Origin: Lysinibacillus cavernae
GTDB lineage: Bacteria > Bacillota > Bacilli > Bacillales_A > Planococcaceae
Length of the DNA: 64,000 bases
Direction of reading: 5' to 3'
Assembly (NCBI RefSeq): GCF_009724685.1
Contig: NZ_WMEF01000001.1
Coordinates: 62,001 to 126,000, forward strand
Part shown: one piece after another, positions 44,899-53,112 of the stretch
Layout: each line of letters starts with the position of its first letter
How positions within the stretch are numbered: the first letter of the stretch is position 1
Program-made: the position numbers and the translations under genes
The notes under the pieces: model-generated
What the model was told of the DNA's origin: nothing
What the model saw: the letters and a program-made list of their open reading frames with translations, nothing else
The model's database searches: none

Positions 44899-46587
44899 TT
44901 ATACGTTTACAAGTGATGCCTCTTCTTTTGCTATTACCTTTGCCATATGTGTTGTCGCTACATAGCTTAATGTCATACCAGGTCCAATGGTTGCGCCTGG
45001 TCCGGGATACGTTTCTCCCATAATAGACGCTGAACAATTGCCTGAAGCATACAACCCTTTGATTGGGTCGCCATTTCCCTTTATCACCCGAGCATATTCA
45101 TCCACTACCAAGCCACCCTTTGTGCCTATATCTCCTGGAAACAGACGCAATGCATAGAACGGAGCTTTCTTGATCTCTGCTAAATTTGGATTTGGCAAGG
45201 TTGGGTCGCCATAGTAATTATCATAGGCACTATCTCCTCGAGAAAAATCATCATCATGACCATTCCGTGCAAAGTCATTAAAACGATTCACTGTCCCTAG
45301 TAGGCTCTCAGCTGGCACATCCATTTCTTTAGCAAGCTCTTCAATCGTCTCTGCACTTTTCACGATACCATGATCAAACCAACTTTTTGGAAAGGCTTGT
45401 CCTGGGAACAACCCTGTAAAAATATAACGACTTTTAGCAGAGGCATCAATCAAAATCCAGGAAGGAACAGCAAGCTTGGTTGTTTCTTGATGCTCGTACA
45501 TCGTATCTACAAATTCATGATAGGGTGCCGCTTCATTGACAAAACGTTGTCCTACGCTATCTACAACGATCATATTTGGTACACCCCTGTCTGCCACAAG
45601 AAAGAAGGGTTGTCCTTGAGGATCAATAACAGAGGGCGCTCCCCACACCTTATCCATTAAATCTAATGTAGCACCAATTTTTACACCAGGCTCAATGATA
45701 TCCCCTGTTTGCCCTTCTGGTGAAGAAGTCCAGGCTACATTCGTTGGGCCTGGTAAATACTTTTCACGAAGTGTCTGATTTTGTGAAAAACCACCAGATG
45801 AAAGAACAACACCTTTCTTCGCCTCAATTCGTAGCTCTTGTCCATCTCGCACAGCAACAATACCAATAACTCGTTCCTTGTCCATAATGAAATCTTTAAA
45901 GGCAGTCGATAGCCAAAGCTCGCCATTCGCTTCCGCAAGAGACAGTCGTAAACGTGCTACTAAAGCTTCTCCCAACGCTACTGGATCACTCTTCGTCACC
46001 TTTGATTTGACTAGGCGCATCCCTAACTTCAGCGCAGTTGTTTTTCCTTTTAACGTTCTTGTAATCATATTTACCTTATGAAACTCGTAGCTATTCATCG
46101 TGAAGCCTTTTGTTGATAGCGTTGCACGACGCATAGTATTCGCTAAAGAGCCTATTTTCGTTAAATCGAAAATAAGTGGTTCAATAGAACGCCCTTGTGA
46201 CAAGCCACCTGGTTTTTCGGGATAATAATCAGAATAGCCCTTTGCATATTGGAAACGCATATGCTTTGTTTTATTATATAAAAAACGTAACATTTCGGGT
46301 CCCCTCGTAATATAGGCTTCCTTCAAAGCTTCTGGTACACGATCACCAATTGTTGAATCTAAGTATTGGCGGGCAAGCTCATGTGTATCTGGAACACCTG
46401 CCCCTTTAATGACATGATTATTCGGAATCCATAAGGCCCCACCTGAAATAGCAGAAGCTCCACCATAACGATCTGTTTTTTCAATCACTAATGATTTCAA
46501 TCCCTGTAACTTTGCGGTTAAACCTGCTGTCAATCCCGCAGCTCCAGAACCTACTACCACCACATCATAACTTACATCCCATTTCAT
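44899..46587 (-). CDS. FAD-dependent 3-ketosteroid dehydrogenase-like oxidoreductase
   Basis: 562 residues. The dinucleotide-binding VVVGSGAAGLTAGL is near the N-terminus; ATSGGALWIPNN-like (AISGGALWIPNN), GGFSQN and GPGATIGPGMT complete the fumarate-reductase/KstD fold. Members act on 3-ketosteroids or other enoates. No steroid genes are adjacent, and many Bacillales homologues are of unknown substrate. GGAGG site upstream of ATG 46587. Confidence 0.75.
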   Translation of the reverse strand: MKWDVSYDVVVVGSGAAGLTAGLTAKLQGLKSLVIEKTDRYGGASAISGGALWIPNNHVIKGAGVPDTHELARQYLDSTIGDRVPEALKEAYITRGPEMLRFLYNKTKHMRFQYAKGYSDYYPEKPGGLSQGRSIEPLIFDLTKIGSLANTMRRATLSTKGFTMNSYEFHKVNMITRTLKGKTTALKLGMRLVKSKVTKSDPVALGEALVARLRLSLAEANGELWLSTAFKDFIMDKERVIGIVAVRDGQELRIEAKKGVVLSSGGFSQNQTLREKYLPGPTNVAWTSSPEGQTGDIIEPGVKIGATLDLMDKVWGAPSVIDPQGQPFFLVADRGVPNMIVVDSVGQRFVNEAAPYHEFVDTMYEHQETTKLAVPSWILIDASAKSRYIFTGLFPGQAFPKSWFDHGIVKSAETIEELAKEMDVPAESLLGTVNRFNDFARNGHDDDFSRGDSAYDNYYGDPTLPNPNLAEIKKAPFYALRLFPGDIGTKGGLVVDEYARVIKGNGDPIKGLYASGNCSASIMGETYPGPGATIGPGMTLSYVATTHMAKVIAKEEASLVNV

Positions 46588-46812
46588 GCAACCATTCCTC
46601 CCCTTCGTGAGCTAAATCGATGAACATAGTCTTTCTATTAAAAAGTATAGAATTAAACTAATATTCAGTCAATTTAATAAGTTCGTCATTTTCCTACATT
46701 CATAAGCAATAAACATATTTTAAGAAACGTTGCTGTAAGCATATTCATTTCTACTTAGCATATAGTTGGTAAAACGGCATTAAGTTTATGATAGGGCGGA
46801 GGAATTTTACAG

Positions 46813-47508
46813 GTGAGTGCAATGATACTTGGTGGATTTCTTTTTTTCAGTGTGAGCATTGGGGGCGCGATTGCCTGGGTTTTCTCTAAGCTATTTCAGC
46901 ATACAACACAAGGATTATCATTATTATGTGGCGGTTTTTTAGTAGGCTTGCTTGTTCTAGATATCATCCCTTCTTCATTTCAAATCTATCAATCATTCGG
47001 TATAATACTGGGTATTTTTATTGGCTATTTCATCTTTCAACTATTAGACACCTTATTTCATGCTTCTCATTCGCAAAACCCCTCTGTCTCTCTACTAACC
47101 CTTGCTATGATTATCCATACAATACCTATTAGTCTCACTGTCGGAAATTTACTTGGAAATGCAGCGTTAAGTATTTCTCTCACAGCCTCTATTATTCTTC
47201 ATCATGTTCCTGAAGGCTTTGCCCTATCAACAGCACTCATTTCTCAGGGTGAAAAACTATGGAGACTTTTCATTTATTTCTTTCTCTTCTCCATTTTCTT
47301 TAGTATTTTCATCTGGCTTGGTCAATATTGGGCTTTAACTGACAAAGCTCAGGGCATTTTAATGGGCGTTTCTATAGGATTAATTGCTACAGCCAGCATT
47401 TCTGAATTTATTTTGCATCAACTTCGGTCGGTCTCCGCCAAAGCTTTTTTCATGTATCTCCTATTAGGCTATCTACTGAGCTATATTTTCCATATACTTG
47501 TCGATTAA
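46813..47508 (+). CDS. ZIP-family metal transporter
   Basis: 231 residues and about eight membrane segments. The ZIP helix motif HHVPEGFALSTAL gives the metal-binding histidine and glutamate, preceded by MIIHTIPISLTVG. It imports zinc or a related divalent metal. The start is GTG 46813, ten bases after GGAGG. No Zur box was identified upstream. Confidence 0.85.
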   Translation: MSAMILGGFLFFSVSIGGAIAWVFSKLFQHTTQGLSLLCGGFLVGLLVLDIIPSSFQIYQSFGIILGIFIGYFIFQLLDTLFHASHSQNPSVSLLTLAMIIHTIPISLTVGNLLGNAALSISLTASIILHHVPEGFALSTALISQGEKLWRLFIYFFLFSIFFSIFIWLGQYWALTDKAQGILMGVSIGLIATASISEFILHQLRSVSAKAFFMYLLLGYLLSYIFHILVD

Positions 47509-47512
47509 AAAA

Positions 47513-47539
47513 GGTGTCTCCATGTTCACTTGAGACACC
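47513..47539 (+). terminator. Hairpin after the ZIP gene
   Basis: Stem GGTGTCTC / GAGACACC shortly after the stop codon, without a strong T-run; the next hairpin (47545-47587) is the better terminator. Confidence 0.5.
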
Positions 47540-47544
47540 CTCCA

Positions 47545-47595
47545 GACTGTAGACAAACTCAAAAAATTTGAGAGTTTGCCTACAGTCTTTTTTCT
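47545..47595 (+). terminator. Long hairpin with T-run
   Basis: Arms GACTGTAG-a-CAAACTC and GAGTTTG-c-CTACAGTC around an AT loop, followed by TTTTTTCTTTT. It works as a terminator and may also be part of decayed mobile DNA that follows. Confidence 0.7.
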
Positions 47596-47619
47596 TTTAC
47601 AATGAAATAAAGTAAAGCC

Positions 47620-47772
47620 GTTGATTTCCACTACGGGCGGACGCTTTCCGCGGGCGGGGTCGAGCTGCTTCCCTCGCTCTGTTACTGCCGCTTCACTTTC
47701 GTACAGAAAACATCCGCTCAGTCCAGGATCTCGACTTTCCCGCAGGAGTCGCCGCCCTTCGTTCCAATCAAC
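47620..47772. repeat. REP/MITE-like palindromic element, 153 bases
   Basis: GC-rich island in AT-rich spacer, bounded by GTTGATT and AATCAAC. The two halves are imperfect inverted copies (GGGCGGACGCTTTCCGCGGGCGGGG-like on the left, TCCCGCAGGAGTCGCCGCCC-like on the right). The wording TTTCCGCGGGCGG..CCCGCAGGAGTCGCC recurs in many Bacillaceae intergenic elements. No reading frame; probably non-autonomous. Confidence 0.7.
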
Positions 47773-47834
47773 TTCTACATAAAGAACTCCCTATTCATAT
47801 ATTGATAAAAAATATACTTTCAAGGTGATGAATC

Positions 47835-47975
47835 ATGATGATGAAGAATCAAATCAATGAACGTGAACAATTATAAATGTTAACGATTGATCAATTAGTA
47901 CAAAAACTAGAGTCCATGCAGGTGATGCTTACTTTTGCTGCCAAAAATTTAAAGAAACTGGCAACTTGGACATAG
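47835..47975 (+). pseudogene. Remnant of an IS1182-type transposase
   Basis: Starts MMMKNQINEREQL, then a stop, then MLTIDQLVQKLES. This resembles the N-terminus of IS1182-family transposases (pattern NQINER.QLEMLTIDQLVP), with one nonsense mutation and a large internal deletion. No terminal inverted repeats or the DDE core remain. Confidence 0.5.
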
Positions 47976-48068
47976 TAGGTAGCTTAAAAGAGTTCTTATG
48001 CTTGAAGAGTATGATTAAACGGATAGAAAATCACCATTTTTAAACCTATTCATAGAAGAAAAAAAGAC

Positions 48069-48103
48069 AAAAGGAATCGAGTTTGAGCTTCTCGATTCCT
48101 TTT
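48069..48103 (-). terminator. Terminator of the SLH gene
   Basis: Thirteen-base stem AAAAGGAATCGAG / CTCGATTCCTTTT with a T-run on the minus strand. Confidence 0.85.
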
Positions 48104-48115
48104 GTTGACACCCTC

Positions 48116-49177
48116 TTATTCTTCTTCACTAAATAGCATTAAAGTAAGTGTTAAAATTTTAGAAACCTCTGCACGAGTAAGATTTCCTTTTGGATTGAAC
48201 TTGCCATTCGTGCCATTTAAAATTCCTAAATGCTGCAATAGACCAATAGCCTCTATGGTTTCATTGCGCATTTGATTTTTATCTGTAAACGTGTTGTTTT
48301 TACTTACTTGCGAAAGGTCAACTTCCATAGCAGTTAAGTACTTAGCAGTAATGTATGCCATTTCCTCACGTGTAACAGGCTTTTTCGGCTCAAATTTTTC
48401 GCCATTAAAAATATCAATCAAGCCATACTCTTCTAAAATCGCTACTTCCTTTGCACCCCAAAAGCCATTAAGATCTGTATAAGTAGCAGGTCCCTCATAA
48501 TCTTCATTCACATTTAAGCCTGATGCGCGGAAAATAATAGCTGCAAGTTCTCCACGAGTCACTTGTCCATTTGGATTAAAGGTCGTTGCCGTTGTCCCAT
48601 TAATCATATCTGCTTGATATAGTAATTGGATATAGCTCTCTGCCCAATGACCAATAGCATCCTTGAAATAACCCCCTGGTTTTAGCTCGACATCTGCACG
48701 AGCAAATACCGTTACCATATCATTTAAATCTTCCGCACTAACAGCTTCCCATTTGCCAGCCGTGTAGATTTCACTCTTATAACCATTACCAGTTTGTGTA
48801 ATTTTTATTTGAATCGCATTACCGAAAACTTTCTTAAATTCCTCATAGTTTTCCTTAAACTCTTTTTCTCCCTCTGGGTAGAGGTTTGTGCCATCCTTGT
48901 AGGATTGAAGGATCGCCTCTAAAGAAATCTTTACTGTAATACTATTTTTTGTTGTCACAATCGTGACTTCATCATTCTCAAATCCTATTTTAGATAACAA
49001 TAGCATTTTATAGATATCTTGATAGGACATTGCTTGTAATTGACTAGTGGCTGCAACAGCCTGCTTTGGATGGATAATACTTGCCACATTCACAGCTTCC
49101 TGCGCATGTGCCTGTCCAGCAAATCCTCCTGTAAAACAGGCAATACTTAGTGCGCCAGCTAACATTATTTTCTTCAT
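48116..49177 (-). CDS. Secreted SLH-domain protein
   Basis: 353 residues with a signal peptide (cut after about AHA, residue 25). Residues about 30-160 form an unknown domain. Three SLH repeats follow (about 168-225, 230-288, 295-350; FKDAIGHWAESYI, YTDLNGFWGAKEV, FTDKNQMRNETIE starts with ITRGE-like partners). SLH domains bind pyruvylated secondary cell-wall polymer, so the protein is anchored in the envelope. GGAGGAAG precedes ATG 49177. Confidence 0.85.
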   Translation of the reverse strand: MKKIMLAGALSIACFTGGFAGQAHAQEAVNVASIIHPKQAVAATSQLQAMSYQDIYKMLLLSKIGFENDEVTIVTTKNSITVKISLEAILQSYKDGTNLYPEGEKEFKENYEEFKKVFGNAIQIKITQTGNGYKSEIYTAGKWEAVSAEDLNDMVTVFARADVELKPGGYFKDAIGHWAESYIQLLYQADMINGTTATTFNPNGQVTRGELAAIIFRASGLNVNEDYEGPATYTDLNGFWGAKEVAILEEYGLIDIFNGEKFEPKKPVTREEMAYITAKYLTAMEVDLSQVSKNNTFTDKNQMRNETIEAIGLLQHLGILNGTNGKFNPKGNLTRAEVSKILTLTLMLFSEEE

Positions 49178-49519
49178 CGTTCTTCCTCCTTCGATTCATA
49201 AATTCAGTGTACTAAAACAGTAGTTAGTAAATCTATAAAAATATGTAAATTATATAATAATTATAAAAAAGACCTATTTATTACATATTAAAATTTTACT
49301 ACTTCTTATTTCATCTCTGCATGCATTCAAATAAGCAACAAGATAATTTTTTATTATTTCTAGAAAAATTTAATAATATTACCTCCATCCATTGATTACT
49401 ACCATGATTTTTATATGTGTTTCTAGTCATAGATGCTATAAAAGTCACTAGCCTTATATGTCCTAAATTTAACAACTACAAACATACAATAGAAAATCAT
49501 GCTTACAGGAGGTTTCTCA
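49178..49519. other. 342-base divergent intergenic region
   Basis: Very AT-rich region between the SLH gene and the multicopper oxidase gene. It must hold both promoters. CATACAATA at 49483-49491 fits the -10 box of the mother-cell sigma factors SigE and SigK (CATANNNTA), 29 bases before the oxidase start, but no matching -35 box is clear. Confidence 0.35.
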
Positions 49520-50416
49520 ATGGTGATCACCCCTGGCATTAAAGATTTACCCTATGTCTTGCAAATAGATGGGACGAAGTTTTTCACTTTGATTGCAGAA
49601 GAAATAACGTGGGAGCTTGTAGATGGAATTTCTATTCAAGCATGGGGGTATAATGGCTCCACGCCTGGTCCTACGATTCGTGTGTATCCTGGCGATCGTG
49701 TATGTATTCGTGTTATCAACCGCCTTCCTGAAAAAACTAGTGTTCATTGGCATGGCTTAATCGTCCCGAACATGATGGATGGTGTACCACCCATCGAACC
49801 TTCACCCTTTATCGAACCAGGGCATTATTTCGATTATCACTTTACAATTAAAAATCCCCCAGGTACATATATGTATCATTCCCATGTGAATGTGCCTGTG
49901 CAGGATAATGCTGGGCTATTAGGCGGCTTTATTGTAGAAGAATCAAGCTTGCGAAACACCCCTCACTTCAAGGATTATCTGTGTCTATTACAAGAATGGG
50001 CTATAGATCAATTATCCTGGGGGAAGCTTACAAAAGGTACGTATCCTTTAAACTTCATTAAGCCTGCATTTAATTTCTTCACGATCAATGGCAAATGCTA
50101 TCCTTTCACAAAGCCATTAGCCGTACATTTGGGTGATACTGTAAAAATTCGTTTTGGCAATATTCAGATGCATCATCATCCCATCCATTTACACGGTCAC
50201 CAATTTCACGTTGTTGGAGCAGATGGTTTTCCCATAGCTAGCCATACACAAATCGCGAAAAACACCATTCTTGTGGCATCTGGTGAAACATGGGATATTT
50301 GCTTTATAGCGAATAACCCTGGTATCTGGCCCATGCATTGTCATATGCCTCATCACGTTACCAATAATGGAGCTCCAGGTATTGGTGGCATGTTTACTAC
50401 CGTGAATTACCTTTAA
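49520..50416 (+). CDS. Compact two-domain multicopper oxidase
   Basis: 298 residues, much shorter than the usual ~500 of CotA-type laccases. All four copper motifs are present: HWHG (H76, H78), YHSH (H120, H122), HPIHLHGH (H220, H223, H225) and HCHMPHH (H273, C274, H275, H279). It should oxidise phenols, amines or metal ions using oxygen. The residue five after H279, where Met, Leu or Phe is usual, is glycine by my alignment. No signal peptide is seen. ATG 49520 follows GGAGG by seven bases. Confidence 0.85.
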   Translation: MVITPGIKDLPYVLQIDGTKFFTLIAEEITWELVDGISIQAWGYNGSTPGPTIRVYPGDRVCIRVINRLPEKTSVHWHGLIVPNMMDGVPPIEPSPFIEPGHYFDYHFTIKNPPGTYMYHSHVNVPVQDNAGLLGGFIVEESSLRNTPHFKDYLCLLQEWAIDQLSWGKLTKGTYPLNFIKPAFNFFTINGKCYPFTKPLAVHLGDTVKIRFGNIQMHHHPIHLHGHQFHVVGADGFPIASHTQIAKNTILVASGETWDICFIANNPGIWPMHCHMPHHVTNNGAPGIGGMFTTVNYL

Positions 50417-50422
50417 CATGAG

Positions 50423-50448
50423 GGCAGCTTAATTGCTGTTCTTTTTTA
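50423..50448 (+). terminator. Terminator of the oxidase gene
   Basis: Stem AGGGCAGC / GCTGTTCT (two G-T pairs), then TTTTTT. Confidence 0.6.
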
Positions 50449-50635
50449 CGTTATATTTCTTGATTGTTGGGTACATACTTGAAAAGGAACATCGCACAAA
50501 CTTTATATCTATATAATATTAGAGTCTATCATTTGATTTTTATTCAGTGATAGAAGTAGTATAGAACTGTAAGTAAGGATTATCTACATATCCACACTAT
50601 TATATTAATGTAGCAATTTCAAAGGAGGAATTTAG

Positions 50636-51535
50636 ATGAATTATCAAAACATTACGGTTGCAGGTAGCGGTGTCTTAGGAAGCCAAATTGCTTATCAGTC
50701 TGCTTTCAAAGGGTTTAATGTAACGGTTTACGATATTAACGACGAGGCGCTAAAAAATGCACAAGATCGTATCACAAAATTAAAACCGCTTTATCAACAA
50801 GACTTAGGTGCAACACAAGAAGAAGTAGATGCTGCCTATTCACGACTTAGATTTAATAGTGACTTGGCACAAGCCGTTGCCAATGCTGATCTTGTTATTG
50901 AAGCAATTCCTGAGGTTGTTAGCATCAAAACAGATTTTTACACTACTCTTGGCAAAGTAGCTCCAGCAAAAACAATTTTTGCGACAAACTCATCTACTTT
51001 ATTACCTAGCCAATTTGCAGAAGCAACTGGCCGTCCTGAGAAATTTTTAGCTTTACATTTTGCGAATACAATTTGGAAAAACAATACTGCAGAAATTATG
51101 AAACATCCTGGTACAGATATGAAGGTTTTTGATGAGGTTGTTGAGTTTGCACGAGCAATCGGCATGGTTCCACTTCCATTATATAAAGAGCAACCTGGCT
51201 ATATTTTAAACTCATTGCTAGTGCCATTTTTAGATGCAGCTGAATCATTACTAGTAAAAGAAGTGGCTGATCCAGAAACAATCGATAAAACATGGATGAT
51301 TGGTACAGGCGCTCCACTTGGTCCATTCGCTATTTTAGACATCGTTGGTATTAACACTGCTTACAATATTGTTGAAGCGAAAGCAAATGCTACGAGCGAT
51401 GAAAACATGAAAAAATTAGCCAACCTATTAAAAACGGAGTACATCGATAAAGGAAAACTTGGTCGTGCTACAGGTGAAGGTTTCTACACCTATCCAAACC
51501 CAAGTTTTGCACAACCAAATTTCTTAAAAGGCTGA
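50636..51535 (+). CDS. 3-hydroxyacyl-CoA dehydrogenase-like protein
   Basis: 299 residues with an NAD site GSGVLGSQIAYQS and the core signature of 3-hydroxybutyryl-CoA dehydrogenases: ATNSSTLLPS, LALHFANTIW (catalytic histidine), LLVPFLDAAESLL, GPFAILDIVG. In the usual family the NP after HF is conserved; here it reads HFAN, so substrate may differ. ATG 50636 follows AGGAGG. Monocistronic. Confidence 0.85.
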   Translation: MNYQNITVAGSGVLGSQIAYQSAFKGFNVTVYDINDEALKNAQDRITKLKPLYQQDLGATQEEVDAAYSRLRFNSDLAQAVANADLVIEAIPEVVSIKTDFYTTLGKVAPAKTIFATNSSTLLPSQFAEATGRPEKFLALHFANTIWKNNTAEIMKHPGTDMKVFDEVVEFARAIGMVPLPLYKEQPGYILNSLLVPFLDAAESLLVKEVADPETIDKTWMIGTGAPLGPFAILDIVGINTAYNIVEAKANATSDENMKKLANLLKTEYIDKGKLGRATGEGFYTYPNPSFAQPNFLKG

Positions 51536-51545
51536 TGATACCGAA

Positions 51546-51585
51546 AGAGCAATGCCCGCATTAAACGGAGCATTGCTCTATTTTT
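51546..51585 (+). terminator. Terminator of the hydroxyacyl-CoA dehydrogenase-like gene
   Basis: Stem AGAGCAATGCCCG with complement CGGAGCATTGCTCT, then TTTTT. Confidence 0.85.
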
Positions 51586-51588
51586 GGT

Positions 51589-51780
51589 TCATGTGAAAAA
51601 ATCCCAAAAACTAGGCGTGTCCTGAAATTCTTTTGTTGCAAGCTTTTCAATAATTTTCAACTTGATTTCCTGTTCCAAGTCCTCTCTTTCCTGAAAACTT
51701 GTTTGGTGGAGACACTGTTTAATTTTCGGTATAAAGTTCTCAATAATCATTAACGTCTCCTCATTATATTTGTTTTCCAT
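51589..51780 (-). CDS. Small RsoA-like partner of a split sigma factor
   Basis: 63 residues, with a helical region (ENFIPKIKQCL, REDLEQEIKLKIIEKL) that looks like sigma region 2 or 1.2-2.1. It follows the sigma-like gene by three bases and its ribosome site (GAGGAG) lies in the end of that gene. B. subtilis RsoA (YvrHa, 79 residues) has this position and size next to SigO (YvrI) and supplies region 2. I infer the same here. Confidence 0.55.
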   Translation of the reverse strand: MENKYNEETLMIIENFIPKIKQCLHQTSFQEREDLEQEIKLKIIEKLATKEFQDTPSFWDFFT

Positions 51781-51783
51781 TGT

Positions 51784-52335
51784 CTATTTCTCCTCTTTTC
51801 TAAGCATGTGATGAAGCTTCTTTAATGCCTTTCGATGAAGATTGGATATATTCTGAGGTGTTGTTTGTAATGTTTCAGCGATAACTTTTATAGAGCAGTC
51901 TTTAACATAAATCATCTCTAAAATTTGAAGCTGCTTGTGCGTTAATTTTTTTAGCGAGATGAATAACTTTTCATTTTCAACCGTGTCTAATAAACCTTTC
52001 CCAATCCTATCACCTTCTCTGGTGCTGTCAGTCTCTAATAAGCCATTATCTACAATTAATAAGTAACGGTTTTGCAATCTTCTCCTTTTTTTATCAAAAT
52101 CCAAGCTGTAGAAATAAATTAAATTACTGACATATTTTATTGTCCGAACCCTTATATAGTGTGATTGAAAAGTTTCATCAACCATTTTCATATTACGATC
52201 GGTTGGATATAAGATAGCTTTTTGAACCAAATAAAGATTTTGAGCATCAGCTAAAAAACTTTTAATAATTGGGTTTTTGATTTGTTCCATATTCCTGCAA
52301 AAAAACTCTTCTATTCTTTGGTATTCATTACTCAT
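51784..52335 (-). CDS. Sigma factor-like protein, region 4 only (SigO/UviA-like)
   Basis: 183 residues. The C-terminal 50 residues are a clear sigma region 4 helix-turn-helix (LTHKQLQILEMIYV, SIKVIAETLQTTPQNISNLHRKAL). The N-terminal part is helical and lacks a recognisable region 2, which the small downstream protein may supply. ATG 52335 follows GAGGAG; two upstream in-frame starts (52344, 52341) lie inside or too near the site. A LexA-box match and a TATAAT precede the gene. Divergent from a YvrJ-type gene, as for SigO in B. subtilis. Confidence 0.7.
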   Translation of the reverse strand: MSNEYQRIEEFFCRNMEQIKNPIIKSFLADAQNLYLVQKAILYPTDRNMKMVDETFQSHYIRVRTIKYVSNLIYFYSLDFDKKRRRLQNRYLLIVDNGLLETDSTREGDRIGKGLLDTVENEKLFISLKKLTHKQLQILEMIYVKDCSIKVIAETLQTTPQNISNLHRKALKKLHHMLRKEEK

Positions 52336-52391
52336 ACCCATCACTCCTCTATATCCGCCTTCTTGCTAAATAAAGTGAATATCATCTATCT

Positions 52392-52421
52392 ATTATAAAC
52401 CAAAAACAGAACAAATGTTCT
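52392..52421 (-). promoter_or_regulatory. LexA (DinR) box over a putative promoter
   Basis: AGAACAAATGTTCT (52408-52421) is a perfect palindrome and matches the GAACRNRYGTTC core of the Gram-positive SOS box at all 12 positions; only the flanking C/G are absent. On the minus strand it lies ten bases upstream of a TATAAT (52392-52397) and would cover the -35 region of the sigma-factor gene. No good -35 hexamer is visible, so this promoter may be weak or activated. Confidence 0.6.
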
Positions 52422-52509
52422 AAAAATTATCAAATGCTATTGATTTTATTAAGCATAAATTCACTTTTAGTAAATGAAAGGCACAACCATAATGAAGGAG
52501 GAAGATGTC

Positions 52510-52668
52510 ATGCTAACACCTGAAACGATTCAACTGTGGATTAGTCTAATTGGAAATTCTGGTTTTCCTATCACCATCACCATCTATCTCTTTGTGCGAT
52601 TTGAGAAGAAAATTGAGAATTTAGAAGCGGTCATCATAAAGTTATTAGAAAAAAGCGGAGATTCATGA
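52510..52668 (+). CDS. YvrJ-family small membrane protein
   Basis: 52 residues from ATG 52510, eight bases after GAAGGAGG. One membrane segment (about 8-26; GNSGFPITITIYLFVRFE), then a charged helix (EKKIENLEAVIIKLLEK). It matches the YvrJ family, which in B. subtilis is transcribed by SigO-RsoA. The layout also resembles the holin-like UviB/BhlA peptides. A hairpin follows. Confidence 0.75.
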   Translation: MLTPETIQLWISLIGNSGFPITITIYLFVRFEKKIENLEAVIIKLLEKSGDS

Positions 52669-52683
52669 TAGATAAAAAAAATT

Positions 52684-52715
52684 ACGGCAGCACCCTTTTT
52701 AAAGAGTGCTGCCGT
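52684..52715 (+). terminator. Hairpin after the YvrJ-type gene
   Basis: Ten-base stem ACGGCAGCAC / GTGCTGCCGT. No T-run follows directly, so its strength as a terminator is uncertain. Confidence 0.6.
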
Positions 52716-52783
52716 GTGGCTAAACTGTGCATCTGCATACAATATAAGTAAGAACAAATACTTTTTAGATGGGAGGAGATTTT

Positions 52784-53065
52784 ATGAATCACAATATTAT
52801 GATATCAACCAATATTGTCATGACCATTTTTCTCATGCTAGGTATTTCCTATAATTACCACTACGATTCATTCCCCATTCAAATTGAATTTTTAGGCAAT
52901 CTTGGATTTTGGCTAACGCTCCCATTATCAATCATTATTATCGTGCTAAGTATATGGTTACTTATCAAGAAAGTAGGCATTGTTAGCTCTTTACTTTCAC
53001 TTTTTATTGCAGGTATTATTTTATTCATTGCTATATGTACATTGTTCCATTGGCATACACCATAA
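52784..53065 (+). CDS. Small membrane protein of unknown function
   Basis: 93 residues with three predicted membrane segments (about 5-25, 43-63, 70-90). I do not recognise the family. ATG 52784 follows GGGAGGAG. It lies 115 bases after the YvrJ-type gene and may share its regulation, or be independent. Confidence 0.65.
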   Translation: MNHNIMISTNIVMTIFLMLGISYNYHYDSFPIQIEFLGNLGFWLTLPLSIIIIVLSIWLLIKKVGIVSSLLSLFIAGIILFIAICTLFHWHTP

Positions 53066-53077
53066 TAATGTAAAGTC

Positions 53078-53109
53078 TTTGAAGGTTTGATACCTTCAAA
53101 GGCTTTTTT
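53078..53109 (+). terminator. Terminator of the small membrane protein gene
   Basis: Stem TTTGAAGGT / ACCTTCAAA, then TTTTTT. It abuts the convergent acetyltransferase gene. Confidence 0.8.
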
Positions 53110-53112
53110 GCT

